Positions 1 to 10,989 of a stretch of DNA of 64,000 bases are shown here, piece by piece (positions within the stretch are counted from its first letter, which is position 1; each line of letters opens with the position of its first letter). The notes under the pieces were generated by a model, which was not told the origin of the DNA, searched no databases, and worked only from the letters and a program-made list of their open reading frames with translations. The position numbers and the translations under genes were made by a program. The DNA is taken from assembly GCA_949825065.1 (NCBI GenBank), contig OX463864.1, positions 15,265,327-15,329,326 of the forward strand, given 5' to 3'. The DNA is from Odontocerum albicorne (Eukaryota; Arthropoda; Insecta; Trichoptera; Odontoceridae).

Positions 1-494
1 CTACTTTTTATTTTTTTAAGTATTCGACACTCTGCGTGCCACTGATAGATCCAGGAATTGGTGAGGGGGGTGGGGGTTAACAAAGAAAAATCTATCTTTA
101 AGAAATTAAATATTTATTTAACTTCTATTATACGAGTATTACTTCATTATAATTATAATTACTTACAAGACTCCATACGCAATATAAATTGGAGGCCTTG
201 TTCAAAATTAAATCGAGATTTTGCGCAATAATTTTTTTTGGATTTTTCCTCTCACAAAATTATAATTTTGTTCAAGAAAATGAGCGCAGCGAGAAATTTT
301 ATATTTCCCCAAAAATTAGGACATTTTCAATATATTTTTTTTATTTTTGTACTGATGAATTTCATTATTTGTCAATCATGCCGTGCCACCAAAAAATCTT
401 CCGCGTATCACCTAGTGGCACGCGTGCTATAGGTTGCTGACAGGTATACTAGACGATTAGCATGTAATCTGTCCAATTTATTTCCGTTACTACT
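1..494. other. AT-rich intergenic, nothing recognised
   Basis: No coding domain, RNA or element end was recognised here. Short open frames near 190-440 have no family resemblance and sit in poly-T-rich sequence. Confidence 0.5.
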
Positions 495-835
495 GCCCTA
501 GAAATTTACTAGACCCTAGAAATTTCTAAGTCAGTACATCGATCCGAACATCCCGGTAAACAGTTATATCCCAAAAATCTCTCCGCTCTTGACAGAAATC
601 GTCCCATGCCTCCCTCACCCCTCAGCCCCCAACCGTTGAAACGCGTATATCGGTACCAGTTCGAACAGAATTTAGTCTTGTTTGTGCTCCCCTGAAGATG
701 AGGTGAAAGCCTTGAAACCGGTAGGGTTATACCGTTACAAAAAAGTGGAATAAACAGTGTTTGATAAAAATAATTTACATTGTCTTTAAACTTCCACAAC
801 GTTAATGCCTTAACTATAAACAACAAAACTTATTA
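495..835 (+). mobile_element. Penelope-like element, 3' fragment
   Basis: This fragment matches the 3' part of the copies near 4.3-5.1 kb and 17.8-18.4 kb. It contains the codons for [12 protein letters not shown], the tail of a GIY-YIG endonuclease domain (a Penelope-like hallmark), then a non-coding end with the motif CCTGAAGATGAGGTGAAAGC followed by GAAACCGGTAGG. It ends with the shared terminus AATGCCTTAACTATAAAC. The coding part is broken and the element is 5'-truncated. The family assignment is inferred from the endonuclease-like peptide; the repetition is seen directly. Confidence 0.65.
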
Positions 836-864
836 ATATTCGTATAACGCCGAGTACCTTAGCA

Positions 865-1050
865 AACTACACAGCACAACCTGTTGGGCTTATTAGCATG
901 TGACAATGTATTCCAACTTATCAAAAAGATGATAAAAGCATTAAATGGAAAACCAGACTATGATTGGGTACAATCGGCAATCGAAATTGTAACTTGCCGT
1001 AGAAGGCAACTATTCTACTAACTTGGCCACGGAGGTTGCTTTTATCAAAT
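865..1050 (-). mobile_element. SINE family 1 copy (tRNA-derived, decayed)
   Basis: On the minus strand this resembles the SINE copies at 37.4 kb and 58.5 kb: a tRNA-like head, a body around AACCAGACT/GGAATC, and the 3' block TTGTCACATG.TAATAAGCC. Sequence is diverged and the tRNA-like B box is degenerate. Confidence 0.5.
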
Positions 1051-1544
1051 TAGATCACAAAAATTTGTTCAAACAAAATGTTTAGAAGCAGTGTTGTTTT
1101 TCGCTCATATGAAACCTTATAAAGATAATCAAATTAGTGTTCCATTCACACTCTACTTCTCGAACTGCGCTGACATACGTGTATCACACTTCTATCAAAC
1201 TGTTTAATTTTTATCGATCATTCGGAGAGTTAAAAAAAAATCTAGTGTCTTTTAATAACGTGTAACAATCTTAAACTGAACCGCGATAAATCTGATAAAT
1301 TAATATAACAAATTAAAATAGTTTATTTTTGTAAGATAAAATTAAAAGTTTTCCTTTTATAGTTTTGAAAAGTATTATTTAGTGTTTTTTATTTAAAAAT
1401 AAAATTTAAAGTTATTTAATGTTAAATGTGTATGCGTATTGTTATATATGATATAATTATAAAAGTATGTAATGTAACGAAAATTTATGTAGCTGAAAAT
1501 TAATGTAGCTAACGAAAATGAATGTCGGTTATGGTTATAGAAAG

Positions 1545-3290
1545 AGGTGTGATGAATGGGTTAAATCAAAGAAACTAGAGCAGGTTGATGAGTTCTGTTA
1601 TCTGGGCAGTAAGTTGACGTGTGATGGGCGAATTGAGAGGGCATTGAAAGAAAGATTGCGACAGGAAAGAAAGTAAACGTACTACTAAATGTAATAATAT
1701 TCAACGATCGCGCTATACCAAAAGTAGGAAAAATGACAATACATGGTATCCACCTTGACGTTTGGAAGTGAAACTAGCGAGGTGTGCTGATGATATGGTT
1801 ATGCTTGCTGAAAATGACGGTGATTTAAGAGATATGATAAGTGAGCTGTATGAGAGATGTATAGAAAAAGCATTGAAAATGAATATAGTGAAGTCAAAGG
1901 TTATAGTTATAGAAAGAAGTGTGGTAAAAAGTGTGTGCGATGTATGACTTATAGTATGTTAACTGAGAAAAACTGTAGCAGGTTGATGAGTTCTGTTATC
2001 TGGGCAGTATGTTTAAGTGTGGTAGGTGAGTTGGAAGGGACATTAAAAGACGAGAAGCAACGAAAAACAAGGTAAACGAAGCACGTAATGTTATATTCAA
2101 CAACCGCACAATATAAAAAATTGGAAAAATGACAATACATTTTAGTGTGTTGGTGCCTATCTTGACGTGTGGAACGGAAATTTGGACAGAACTTGGTAGA
2201 AAAAGGACAATAGTAAGATTTATGCTGTGTTGGCGCCTATCTTGACGTGTGGAAAGGAAACTTGGATAGAACTTGGTAGAAAAGGGACAATAGTAAGATT
2301 AATGCTGTGTTGGTACCTATCTTGACGTGTGGAAGGGAAACTTGGACAAAACTTGGTAGAAAATGGACAACAGTAAGATTAATGATGTGTTGGTACCTAT
2401 CTTGACGTGTGGAAGGGAAACTTGGTAGAAAATGGACAACAGTAAGATTAATGATGTGTTGGTGCCATTCTTGACGTGTGGAAGGGAAACTTGGACAGAA
2501 CTTGGTAGAAAATGGAGAATAGTAAGATTAATGCTGTGTTGGTACCTATTTTGACGTGTGGAAGAGAAACTTGGGCAGAACTTGGTGGAAAAAGGACAAT
2601 AGTAAGATTAATGCTGTGTTGGTGCCTATCTTGACGTGTGGGAGGGAAACTTGGACAGAACTTGGTAGAAAAAGGGCAATAGTAAGATTAATGCTGTGAA
2701 GATGCGTGCGCTAAGAAAATATTGTAGTGTTAATGTATGAAAGAAGGTGGAATGAAGATATCATAAATGCATGAATGAATAACATTGGTGTTTTTAATGA
2801 AATTAAGAAGGGAGCTTTAACATTGTTTGGACATGTGGAGAGAATGAATCATGGAAGAATAACTAAGCGAATATACAAGTCAAAAGTCCAAGGTGCGCGT
2901 GGAAGAGGTAGACCGAGGAAATCGTGGTTGGACAAAGTGGACCAGATTTTAAAAGAAGATAAAGTGAGAAGTACGAATAATAAAAGTATCAATAACGAAA
3001 TAATGACTAAAGGAGTATATAAGTCAGAAGTGAAGTAAAAACAGAATAAAAATGAACACTGAAAAGTAATTGGGCATGCAGAACGAACGTGATTGGGAAG
3101 TGAGATTGAAAAAGACCAAGAAAAGTATGGTTGGACCAAGGGAATGAAATCTTGAAAAAAAAAAGAACTTGAAATTCAGAAAATATGTGGATGTGAAAGA
3201 AGCGAAAGATGTATCATATATCGTGATAGGAAAGTGGGACACTCTGTCCTCTCTACCTACCCCGATAGGCAAATGGCGTTATGGTATGTA
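1545..3290 (+). mobile_element. LINE family A (RTE-like), RT C-terminal remnant with internal tandem expansion
   Basis: A decayed non-LTR retrotransposon in the sense direction. Near 1762-1947 the frame reads a CADDMVMLAENDGDL peptide, the YADD-type catalytic motif of reverse transcriptase. At 2775-3038 it reads the family's C-terminal domain (LFGHVERMNHGRITKRIYKSK, then GRGRPRKSWLDKV). The last part resembles the [12 protein letters not shown] tail of other copies in this window. The frame is broken by stops and shifts and by a tandem array at 2139-2700. At least a dozen other copies occur in the window, so it is a dispersed family, not a host gene. Confidence 0.75.
2139..2700. repeat. Tandem repeat, ~80-bp unit, about 7 copies, inside LINE family A
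   Basis: Units begin GTGTTGGTGCCTATCTTGAC and end near AGTAAGATTAATGCT, with a period of about 80 bp; one unit near 2390-2455 is shorter. The unit is LINE coding sequence (VLVPILTCG-type peptide), so the array arose inside the element. The period is not a multiple of three, so it cannot keep an open frame. Confidence 0.85.
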
Positions 3291-3419
3291 TGTTAATATA
3301 TAAGAATCGATTAATGGAGTGTATTTATTTCATCCGCACTCAAAATTCAAATTTGAGTATTACTATTGCTTATTTTTTAAAGTCGATTAAAGGTCGTGTA
3401 TTGTAATCAATATAAAAAA

Positions 3420-3480
3420 AAATCTGGTTGGAAGAGATCACCACGTGGCAATAAATTTGCATGATTGTAGTGTATGTGTA
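3420..3480 (+). mobile_element. SINE family 1, 3' scrap
   Basis: The string TCTGGTTGGAAGAGATCACC followed by ACGTGGCAATAA matches the 3' body of SINE family 1 (compare 58620-58665). Only this fragment is recognisable. Confidence 0.45.
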
Positions 3481-3544
3481 ATGATAAAAAGTAATAATAT
3501 TAATAATTGATAATAAATTATCTTCGCAGGAGATGTTTTCTGGA

Positions 3545-3632
3545 CAGAGGTCGATGTGGATGGGATAGCTTAACTGGTAAAGCTGCTGTCATGAAAAAGA
3601 AATTGCTGGTTCGAATCCAGCCCGCGTCCTTT
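3545..3632 (+). repeat. tRNA-like SINE head or tRNA pseudogene
   Basis: The stretch has a D-arm-like AGCTTAACTGGTAAAGCT and a perfect T-arm GCTGGTTCGAATCCAGC with an intact B box. The acceptor ends pair only partly and the anticodon arm does not fold, so it is a tRNA-derived repeat head or pseudogene and not a working tRNA. Confidence 0.5.
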
Positions 3633-3734
3633 CTTTTCATGTTTTTCTCTATAACGATCTCTTTTCTGTTTAATATCATTTCCAATGTTTATTTAGATAT
3701 TGTAACTCTTCACTAAAAATCTGATTTTTTAAAA

Positions 3735-3870
3735 ACAATAAACATAGTATTGATTATAAAGATAAGTAAAGATAGTATTGATTATAAAGATAAGTAAAGA
3801 TAGTATTGATTAGAAAGATAAGTAAAGATAGTATTGATTATAAAGATAAGTTAAGATAGTATTGATTTTT
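3735..3870. repeat. 29-bp minisatellite, ~4 copies
   Basis: The unit AGTATTGATTATAAAGATAA plus GTAAAGAT is repeated about four times with single-base differences. Confidence 0.85.
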
Positions 3871-4261
3871 ATCGGGATTTAAAGTGTTAACATGATTACT
3901 TGGCATTCTGTAGTCTGTGGTTCAATTTATAGTGGTGTCTTAGCTGATTACGTTTAAAGGTCTTAATTAATCTGAAATTTATTTCGATCTTGATGCTTGA
4001 TAACTAACGTGTCTGTGGTATTTTGCAAATTACTGATAACTCAAAAACGGTGACGTGAGAGTTCTGGTTTCGGTTTTCTACCATACTCGAAAAATTGATT
4101 TCAAAAAGTCTTTCCGACACTGGCTGCAAAAATGAGGCAGACTTGACCTGTGCGTAAAAGGAAAGGACATTTCCCGTTAAATGGTACTCTGTATGTACTC
4201 GACCATTTCTCTTGAATAAATTATACCATTTTATAGGAAACATTTCATTATATTATTTATA

Positions 4262-5072
4262 TATAGTTGAGGCATTGTGGAGGTTTAAAGACATTGTAAT
4301 TTGTTTAATCAAACACTGTTTATTCCACTTTTTGTTACGGTATAACCTTACCGGTTTCAAGGCTTTCATCTCATCATCAGGGGAGCACAAACAAGAATTG
4401 AAAATTGTTTGTAATTTATTTTATCAAACACTGTTTATTCCACTTTTTTGTAACGGTACAACCCTGCCGGTTTCAAGGCTTTCACCTCATCTTCAGGGGA
4501 GCACAATATTATTAATGTGGCATCATAAATGCCAAATTCTTACATATCAGTAGTAACAAAAATAAATTGGACAGATTAGAGGCCCTAGAAATTTCTAAGT
4601 CAGTACACCGTGGCGAACATCTGGTAAACACATATATCCCAAAAATCTCTCCGTATTCTGAAATAGCTAATCATTGTCACCGTGAAAACCATACTTTTTC
4701 TATCGATGATGCCAAATTCTTACATATCAGTAGTAACGGAAATAAATTGGACAGATTAGAAACCCTAGAAATTTCTAAGTCAGTACATCGATCCGAACAT
4801 CTGTTGAACAGTTATATCCCAAAAATCTCTCCGCTCTTGGCCGAAATCGTCCCATGCTTCACTCACCCCTCAGCCCCCAACCGTTGAGGCGTGTATATCG
4901 GTACCAATTCGAACAGAATTTAGTCTTGTTTGTGCTCCCCTGAAGATGAGGTGAAAACCTTGAAACCGGTAGGGTTATACCGTTATAAAAAAGTGGAATA
5001 AACAGTGTTTGATAAAATAAATTACAATGTATTTAAACCTCCACAACGTTAATGCCTTAACTATAAACAATA
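4262..5072 (+). mobile_element. Penelope-like element, inverted/rearranged copy
   Basis: Two rc-oriented copies of the element's non-coding end lie at about 4270-4390 and 4400-4505, joined to a plus-strand copy at 4506-5072. The plus part encodes [19 protein letters not shown] and then [18 protein letters not shown], the conserved C-terminal part of the GIY-YIG endonuclease of Penelope-like elements (known family knowledge: A-H...H.F...A...R...EA.EI). The [10 protein letters not shown] to HRSEHL segment is itself duplicated. Outer ends are inverted copies of the same terminus (TATAGTTGAGGCATT and AATGCCTTAACTATA). Such inverted partial copies are typical of Penelope-like integration. Confidence 0.7.
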
Positions 5073-5230
5073 TATACTTGAAAATTGGTTAGCAGTAGAA
5101 GTGTATGAAATGATGTGCTAGTATATCTTGATAGGAGAGTCTGGTAATATGCCTTCCCTACAGACAAATAGCATAATACATACCTATATACTATACTATA
5201 CTATACACATATATAACCAAATAATCCTTG

Positions 5231-5449
5231 TATAGTTCGGAAATTCTAGGATGAGTCCTGTGACAGCTCACAAATTTGCCCCAATACAACCTTATGTAAT
5301 GTATTTACCTAAATAACTTGCTATTTATTAGAATTGAGGCTTATATTAAAGTTGATAAAATAATTAATATTACTGAACATCGTTACAAGGTTGTATTGTG
5401 GCAAATTTGTGAGCTTTCACAGGACTCATCCTAGAATTTCCGAACTATA
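5231..5449. mobile_element. Small inverted-repeat element (MITE), arms ~62 bp
   Basis: The left arm starts TATAGTTCGGAAATTCTAGG and the right arm ends with its complement CCTAGAATTTCCGAACTATA. Arms match with a few differences over about 62 bp, around a ~95-bp AT-rich core. TA dinucleotides at the edges would fit a Tc1/mariner-type MITE, but that is inference. Confidence 0.7.
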
Positions 5450-5699
5450 GTTAGTTATTTAAATTATGTCATTTAAAAATTAAAATATTTATCAACAATC
5501 AGAAAAATTGCAATGTAAGATAATTATAAATTTCCAAAATTCATAAATAAGGCAAATATTAGACATCTGCAACTGTAATATATTAATACAACTTTTGCTT
5601 TTAGATGGATTAAGCACTTATCAACTGTATTTTAACACATTTATCTTCTTCCTTGGCACTTGGATCAAGGGGATTTCAGCTGATTTATATAATTAAATT

Positions 5700-5900
5700 A
5701 CATATCATCACACCGTGTCCTTTGTGGGGTAGGTAAAGGAAAAAAGGTCTAAACTTTTCATTCCAAGCACACAACTTTCACCTCCTCCACAGTCATACAT
5801 CTCGTCATGCACAATATTCTAGTATTAATAATTCTTACCTTACCTTATTTATTCTTCCTCAGTCTGCTTCTGCCACGCACATAATAAATAAATACACTTT
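5700..5900 (-). mobile_element. LINE family A 3' fragment
   Basis: The antisense of the family A 3' end is recognisable: ACCGTGTCC...GGGGTAGGTA near 5711-5735 and TTTCACCTCCTCCACAGTCATACAT near 5770-5795, diverged from other copies. Confidence 0.55.
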
Positions 5901-6224
5901 TTAACGGAGGCTGATTTCCGAGTCACCTGGTCTTGATCGAAGAAAGTACTTTTCCTGTAGTTGTGACATGAGACCCTCTAAAGTAGGTAGTACTTCTATC
6001 GAAATCTACCTAAAAGGGGATCTGATTGGTGAAAGATGCTGTTGTAACAGTACTTGATGTTGACGACCTTCGTGTCATAGTTGGTAAGACGCCGGTCATC
6101 TAACCTAGGGGTTGTGGGATTCCTGTTGGAACGCAGCATTTTTGTTCATAATTTATTAAAATAAGAATCAGTACCCATATATTAATATTACATTTATACT
6201 CCAGCATACTTATTGTTTATAATT

Positions 6225-6430
6225 CCTTATAAGAGAAAGATAAAAAGAGAAGAGAAAGATAAATTCCTTATAGGAGAAAGTTTATAATTCCTTATAGGAG
6301 AAAGATAAAAAGAGAATGTTTATAATTCCTTATAGGAGAAAGATAAAAAGAGAGGAGAAAGATAAATTCCTTATAGGAGAAAGATAAAAAGAGAGGAGAA
6401 AGATAAATTCCTCTCCTAAAAAGGAGAAAG
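6225..6430. repeat. Irregular purine-rich tandem repeat
   Basis: Repeated blocks of ATTCCTTATAGGAGAAAGAT and AAAAAGAGAGGAGAAAGATA occur in mixed order over about 200 bp. Confidence 0.8.
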
Positions 6431-6488
6431 ATAAAAATATTGTATAGTATCACACTTTCCTTGTCCAATTAACAAGAAATATATTTAA

Positions 6489-7239
6489 GGGGGTGTTCTA
6501 CTCTAGAAATAAAAAAAAATCGTTTTTTTTTATTTTTATATATTCTTAAAGTTTAGACCTTTAAGAATATGTTCTTAAAAGGAAATTTTAAAATACTCAA
6601 TATTTACGAAGTTATAGCTATAAATGAGACAGCAATTACGCCGCACCGGAATGACTCGGACAATAATCTCAAAACTTTAAACGCGTTTTTCTCGAAACTA
6701 CTTTTTCGACCTGGTCGACATAAAATCTCAAGTTCTATCCAAACGATTGCTTTCAAATTTGGTGTGAAACTTCAATAGATGTTTTTATATCGTCCCTACA
6801 CAATTTTTTTTACAATACTATTTTTTTTTAAATAAAAAAAAAATTTAAAAAGGGTAAAAAAATTAAAAAAATTTTGACAGCTGTCATTTTACGATTTTTT
6901 TATTTTTTTTTTCTCTTTGGTACCAACTATAACGACCTTATTTTTTATTAAGGAACTGTATGATTTTTGTTTCGAATTTACGAAAGGGTTCCAATCATGT
7001 CGACCAGCTCACCTCCTTTTTTTTACAAGATATAACACAGCTGATATAACACAGCAAGATACTCGTAACATCTTGAACTTTCAATTTTTTTTTTCAAAAA
7101 TTGTTTTGTACATTCTCAAATCATCAATAAACAAACTGTGAAAAATGTATGGGGAAAATATTTTTTGTTTTTTTTTATTAAGTCTGAAAAAACGCCCGAA
7201 ATTCACGCCTCTAGAGTACGAGCCTCGTAGAATACCTCC
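6489..7239. mobile_element. TTAA-flanked MITE, copy 1
   Basis: The element is flanked by TTAA (6485-6488 and 7240-7243). Its ends are inverted: GGGGGTGTTCTACTCTAGA at the left and TCTAGAGTACG...GTAGAATACCTCC at the right. The interior, including TCGACCTGGTCGACATAAAA, is shared with the copy at 12557-13137. The TTAA target suggests piggyBac-type mobilisation; no transposase is present. A 69-codon frame at 6569 is conserved only in part in copy 2 and is probably chance. Confidence 0.7.
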
Positions 7240-7254
7240 TTAAGTGGCCTTTAG

Positions 7255-7385
7255 TGAAAACCATACTGGAATTCTTTTTAAAAAATGGGTTGCAGCGGGA
7301 TTTGAACCCGCAAATTCCGGGCTGGAAGACAGGCATCTAACCAACTAGGCCACGGAGTTTGTCAAGATTGACCGACGAAGGCGTT
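7255..7385 (-). mobile_element. SINE family 1 head, tRNA-like
   Basis: On the minus strand: CCGTGGCCTAGTTGGTTAGA, then a perfect T-arm GCGGGTTCAAATCCCGC, then CTGCAACCCATTTTTTAAAA and AATTCCAGTATGG. A and B boxes for RNA polymerase III are recognisable. The acceptor ends do not pair, which argues for a SINE head. Confidence 0.65.
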
Positions 7386-7479
7386 TAAAGAGTAGGATAG
7401 GGTGATGCAGACACTAAAGACCGTAAAATAATATTAAATAAAATTATAAAATCAAATATAAATGTACACTGTTTAATGG

Positions 7480-7700
7480 TCTATTTAGGCATGAAAAATT
7501 GCCACTGCATTTTTTACATTTTCACACGGTCTTAAAAGTGAATTTATTTTCTTTACTGTCTTCATAATGAAAAAAATATGCTATTTTAAAATTACTTTCG
7601 CCAGCGACGGACTGGACATACGGGCTTTCGAGAATTTTCCGGTGGGCCGATGTGCAAATGGGTCAAAATTTTCAGTGTAAAGTTTAAAATAACACAAAAA
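7480..7700. repeat. Dispersed repeat D, copy 1
   Basis: This segment matches, in inverted orientation, 17170-17345: shared blocks include CATGAAAAATTGCCACTGCA, TTTTTACATTTTCACACGGT and CAGTGTAAAGTTT. The string CAGCGACGGACTGG near 7603 resembles a hAT terminus (also AGCGGCGGACTGGCAA at 16413), but no target duplication was found. Confidence 0.55.
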
Positions 7701-7724
7701 TTGCAAATAAAACAAAATACACTT

Positions 7725-8240
7725 CATTTGATCGACTCCCTACGGACAGGGAAAGATTAACACTCCGTGTCCCTATCGGGGTAGGCAGACAGGAGAAAGC
7801 GCCAGACTTTCCTATCGTGACAAATATCTTTCATCTCTTCTACATCCATACACCATCTCATAAGGCTTCTAAGATTCCTCTGACGTTTACATTTCCTTCT
7901 TTCAAAATATCATACACTTGACCCAAAAATACTATTTCTACCACGCCTTTTACTCACATTTGCACTAAACATTTGTTTTGTTAGTTTTTCTTCATTAATT
8001 TCTTCCACGTGCCGAAACCACCTCAAAGTAGTCTTCTTCATCTTACTCAACACATCATCCTTAAGTTCACATTCATCCCTAATCACTTCATTCTGTATTC
8101 TGTCATACATTGGGTGACACTGTATTCGGATTCTTTTAGCCTTTCCACGTAAACGTTTCACTCCTATACATCAAAGTTTGTACTAAAGTACTGTTGTGCA
8201 CTATCATCTTGGCAGATTTTTACACTGTCTGATTCAATTA
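7725..8240 (-). mobile_element. LINE family A (RTE-like) C-terminal remnant
   Basis: On the minus strand the frame at 8161-7910 reads NEVIRDECELKDDVLSKMKK, then TTLRWFRHVEEINEEKLTKQ. This is the C-terminal domain seen in family A elsewhere in the window, followed towards 7740 by the LINE 3' end (antisense of TCCCTATCGGGGTAGGCAGA). No catalytic part remains and the frame ends early. Confidence 0.75.
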
Positions 8241-8479
8241 TACATGTTTTAGTACCCCATTAACTTTATTTCCTACCGCTACACGCCGCAAAATAATCTT
8301 CGTGACTCTTTCACCATCTGAGAAAATACTACATAAATAGCAGAATTCTTCAAATTGGTCTGTTATACAGACGAAAATGGAAAATTATTCGCTCTACACT
8401 TGACAAAATTTACACATATATTAATAAAAAAACTATTATTTATATAGCACCGTTTAAAGAGCAGATTCTCCTCAAGGGC

Positions 8480-8660
8480 GCTAATGTTGCCTATAGCTAC
8501 GATTGCCAGGAAACTGGGGGTAGTCTCATGTAAAAACTGGAAAAAGGCTCATGTAAAAACTGGAAATAGGCTCATGTAAAAACTGGAAATAGGCTCATGT
8601 AAAAACTGGAAATAGGCTCATGTAAAAACTGGAAATAGTCTCATGTAAAGACTGCAAAGC
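8480..8660. repeat. 23-bp minisatellite, ~6 copies
   Basis: The unit GGCTCATGTAAAAACTGGAA plus ATA is repeated from about 8525 to 8650. The flanking text ATAGCTACGATTGCCAGGAA matches, inverted, the repeat at 16.98 kb, so the array grew inside a copy of dispersed repeat D2. Confidence 0.8.
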
Positions 8661-8884
8661 GTATTGCTTATATGCTCTAACTAAAAAATTTGGCCTATAA
8701 GCACATTTGCTAAAGATAATTATGTATAACGCTGTTTCCCGATAATTACGAGTGCTTCCCAATTCACTCAACACAAAATAAGGGAGGTTTAGAGACAGCA
8801 ATGTCGTTCAAGTGAGCGTTATCTGATTATCAAGCATATATGATAAGCTACAGAAAAAAAAACATTAATTCAAGTGTAAAATTA

Positions 8885-8960
8885 CCAAACAGGAATCGAA
8901 CACGTAGTGTCGCTTGCTTAGCATGATTGCTAACCATTTAACTATGTCCTCCTACAAAGT
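8885..8960 (-). repeat. tRNA-like SINE head
   Basis: Minus strand: GGACATAGTTAAATGGTTAG (A-box-like) and TGTTCGATTCCTGTTTGGT (B-box-like), in tRNA spacing. The stems are imperfect, so a working tRNA is unlikely. Confidence 0.5.
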
Positions 8961-9221
8961 TTTTATAGCTTATAAATATTTGTAAACCCATCCTTCAACA
9001 CTGGTTTTCTGCAAGAGGTATTTGTCCTAATTAAAATATATTCTGAACCAATTAAAAATATTTATTTCAATCGTATCTTGAATTATTCGTGATGATGTTT
9101 TGTAACAAACAGTTGCTGAACAAGATTAGTAAATTATTAAATGAGTATTTAATGTAAATAATCTGGATTAAGGGTTGCGCGAAATATAGTAATACCTTAC
9201 CAGCCGCGTGGGTATACATGC

Positions 9222-9400
9222 ATACACCGTCACGTTACGCCATGTCGGGGTAGGCAAAGTGCCAAACTTATCTATCTCGAGATACAACCTTCGCCTCTTC
9301 AACATTCATACACACACCTTTTAATACGAGTACAACTACTATGTTTTCTCTTACTTTCTACATATATTTTTTTCTAATATATCATTCACTTGATCCAGCC
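9222..9400 (-). mobile_element. LINE family A 3' fragment, left part of a split copy
   Basis: Antisense of the family A 3' end (GTCGGGGTAGGCAAAGTGCC) leading to TATCATTCACTTGATCCAGC. The copy is interrupted at 9400 by another LINE and resumes at 9991. Confidence 0.65.
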
Positions 9401-9981
9401 CAGATCAAATGGGATGGCCGTACAAAAAGAGAGGTTGACATTCGTATCCACCAAGCAAAACTCGCCTTTAATAAGAAATCAACAATTTTCGAATCCAACA
9501 ACATGGACCTAAAGCTCCGCAAGCAATTGGTCAAAATATATGTGTGGAGTATTTTGATGTATGGTTGCAGGACATGGTGTATGGGCGAAAGGGATCGAAA
9601 AAGATTGGAGGACTTCGAGATGTGGACCTATAGACGAATCCTAAGGATTTCCTGGAGAGACCACATTACAAATGACGAGGTTCTCAGCAGGATCGAAGAA
9701 ACCAGGCACCTCTCAAACACCATATCGAAAAGGCGTGCAGAATGAATGGGTCGTACTGTGCTGCGACATGAAAATCTCCTGCACAATATACTGAAGGGAA
9801 TGATTGAGGAATCGATTGGCAGGGCGTCCTCGCCGGGAATATCTGGAGCAAATATGCGACGATATGGACTGCACCTCCTATACAGAGCTCAAGAGGATCG
9901 CTGAAGACCGAGCGCAGTAGAAGAGGAGATGCAGAGCTTTGCTGCTAACCAATCCCCAGGATTGAAACTGAAGAAAAAGAA
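9401..9981 (+). mobile_element. RTE-like LINE fragment nested in family A
   Basis: The plus strand encodes a reverse-transcriptase C-terminal peptide: KLRKQLVKIYVWSILMYG, then RKRLEDFEMWTYRRILRISW and NDEVLSRIEETR. A frameshift near 9745 breaks the end (MGRTVLRHENLLHNILKG in another frame). It is flanked by GATCCAGCC (9392-9400) and GATCCAACC (9982-9990), a 9-bp target-site duplication with one difference, both within family A sequence. It ends in an AAGAAAAAGAA-type tail. It inserted after the surrounding family A copy. Confidence 0.75.
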
Positions 9982-10190
9982 GATCCAACCATACTTTTGT
10001 TGGTATTCCTCTACTTCGCCTTCAATTCAAATTTGAATTGTATATTTGATTTGTTGGTCTTTCTTCACGCATTCGTTCTACATACCCAAACCATCTCAGA
10101 GTCTATTCCATCTTATTCAACACATCAACTTTAAGTCCACATTCATCCCTAATCACTTCATTCCGTATTCTGTCATACATTGGCAAGACT
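9982..10190 (-). mobile_element. LINE family A, right part of the split copy
   Basis: Continues the interrupted copy: ATCCAACCATACTTTTGTTG through AATCACTTCATTCCGTATTC, the antisense of the NEVIRDECEL segment. Confidence 0.7.
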
Positions 10191-10224
10191 AGGGGCTCTT
10201 GGAAAATAAGAGATTTTTCTTTAT

Positions 10225-10335
10225 TTAACACTTCATTATATAATAATCTGGTAGGCTTATTGTCATGTGACAATATCTTTCAACCAACCAGACAAAAGTA
10301 AATTCAGTTAATGGTCTCTCACTCTTTTGACTTTT
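10225..10335 (-). mobile_element. SINE family 1, 3' part
   Basis: Contains the antisense 3' block GGCTTATTGTCATGTGACAA and TCTTTCAACCAACCAGAC, matching copies at 30.3 and 37.4 kb. The tRNA-like head is missing. Confidence 0.6.
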
Positions 10336-10619
10336 CGTATTATTGTCTAACAATGTCCATATAACATATATAAACGAGAATAATACACACCTCATTTCCG
10401 AGCGATCCAACGAGCACTACTTAACGCCAATTTATCGGGGGTGTTGGACGTCTGTATTTGTTTTGTGTGCTAAATGAACTGCAAATTAATAATATGGAGA
10501 CATTCAAGAGGTGTAGGAAAATATATAATTCCTAGGTATTTAAGTTATATACATGCATATAATATTTATCTTAGTAGTTTAAATTAATTACTGCAGGGAC
10601 ATATTATTACCTGCCTTCG

Positions 10620-10989
10620 AATCATTAGACAAACTTCGAAACATAAGATACATTTTGAACCATAAGACGCACTTCAAACCATAAGACGCACTTCGAACCA
10701 TAAGACGCACTTCGAACCATAAGACGCATTTCGAACCATAAGACGCACTTCGAACCATAAGACGCATTTCGAACCATAAAACGCACTTCGAACCATAAGA
10801 CGCATTTCGAACCATAAGACGCACTTCGAACCATAAGACGCATTTCGAACCATAAGACGCACTTCGAACCATAAGACGCATTTCGAACCATAAGAAGCAC
10901 ATCCAACAATAAGACATGCTTTGAACCATAAGACGCACTTCAAACCATAAGACGCGCATCGAACCATAAGACGCACTTCGAACCATAAA
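10620..10989. repeat. 19-bp minisatellite, block 1
   Basis: About 19 units of ACTTCGAACCATAAGACGC with a C/T alternation between neighbours (CGCACTT and CGCATTT), giving a 38-bp sub-periodicity. Long open frames on the minus strand (repeating ASYGSKCVLWFE-type peptides) are a by-product and not genes. Confidence 0.9.

Noticed and set aside
7290..7365. Functional tRNA gene (minus strand)
   Set aside because: T-arm is perfect but acceptor ends do not pair and the sequence continues into a SINE body seen elsewhere.
8560..8801. 68-codon minus-strand frame
   Set aside because: Partly translated minisatellite, no domain.
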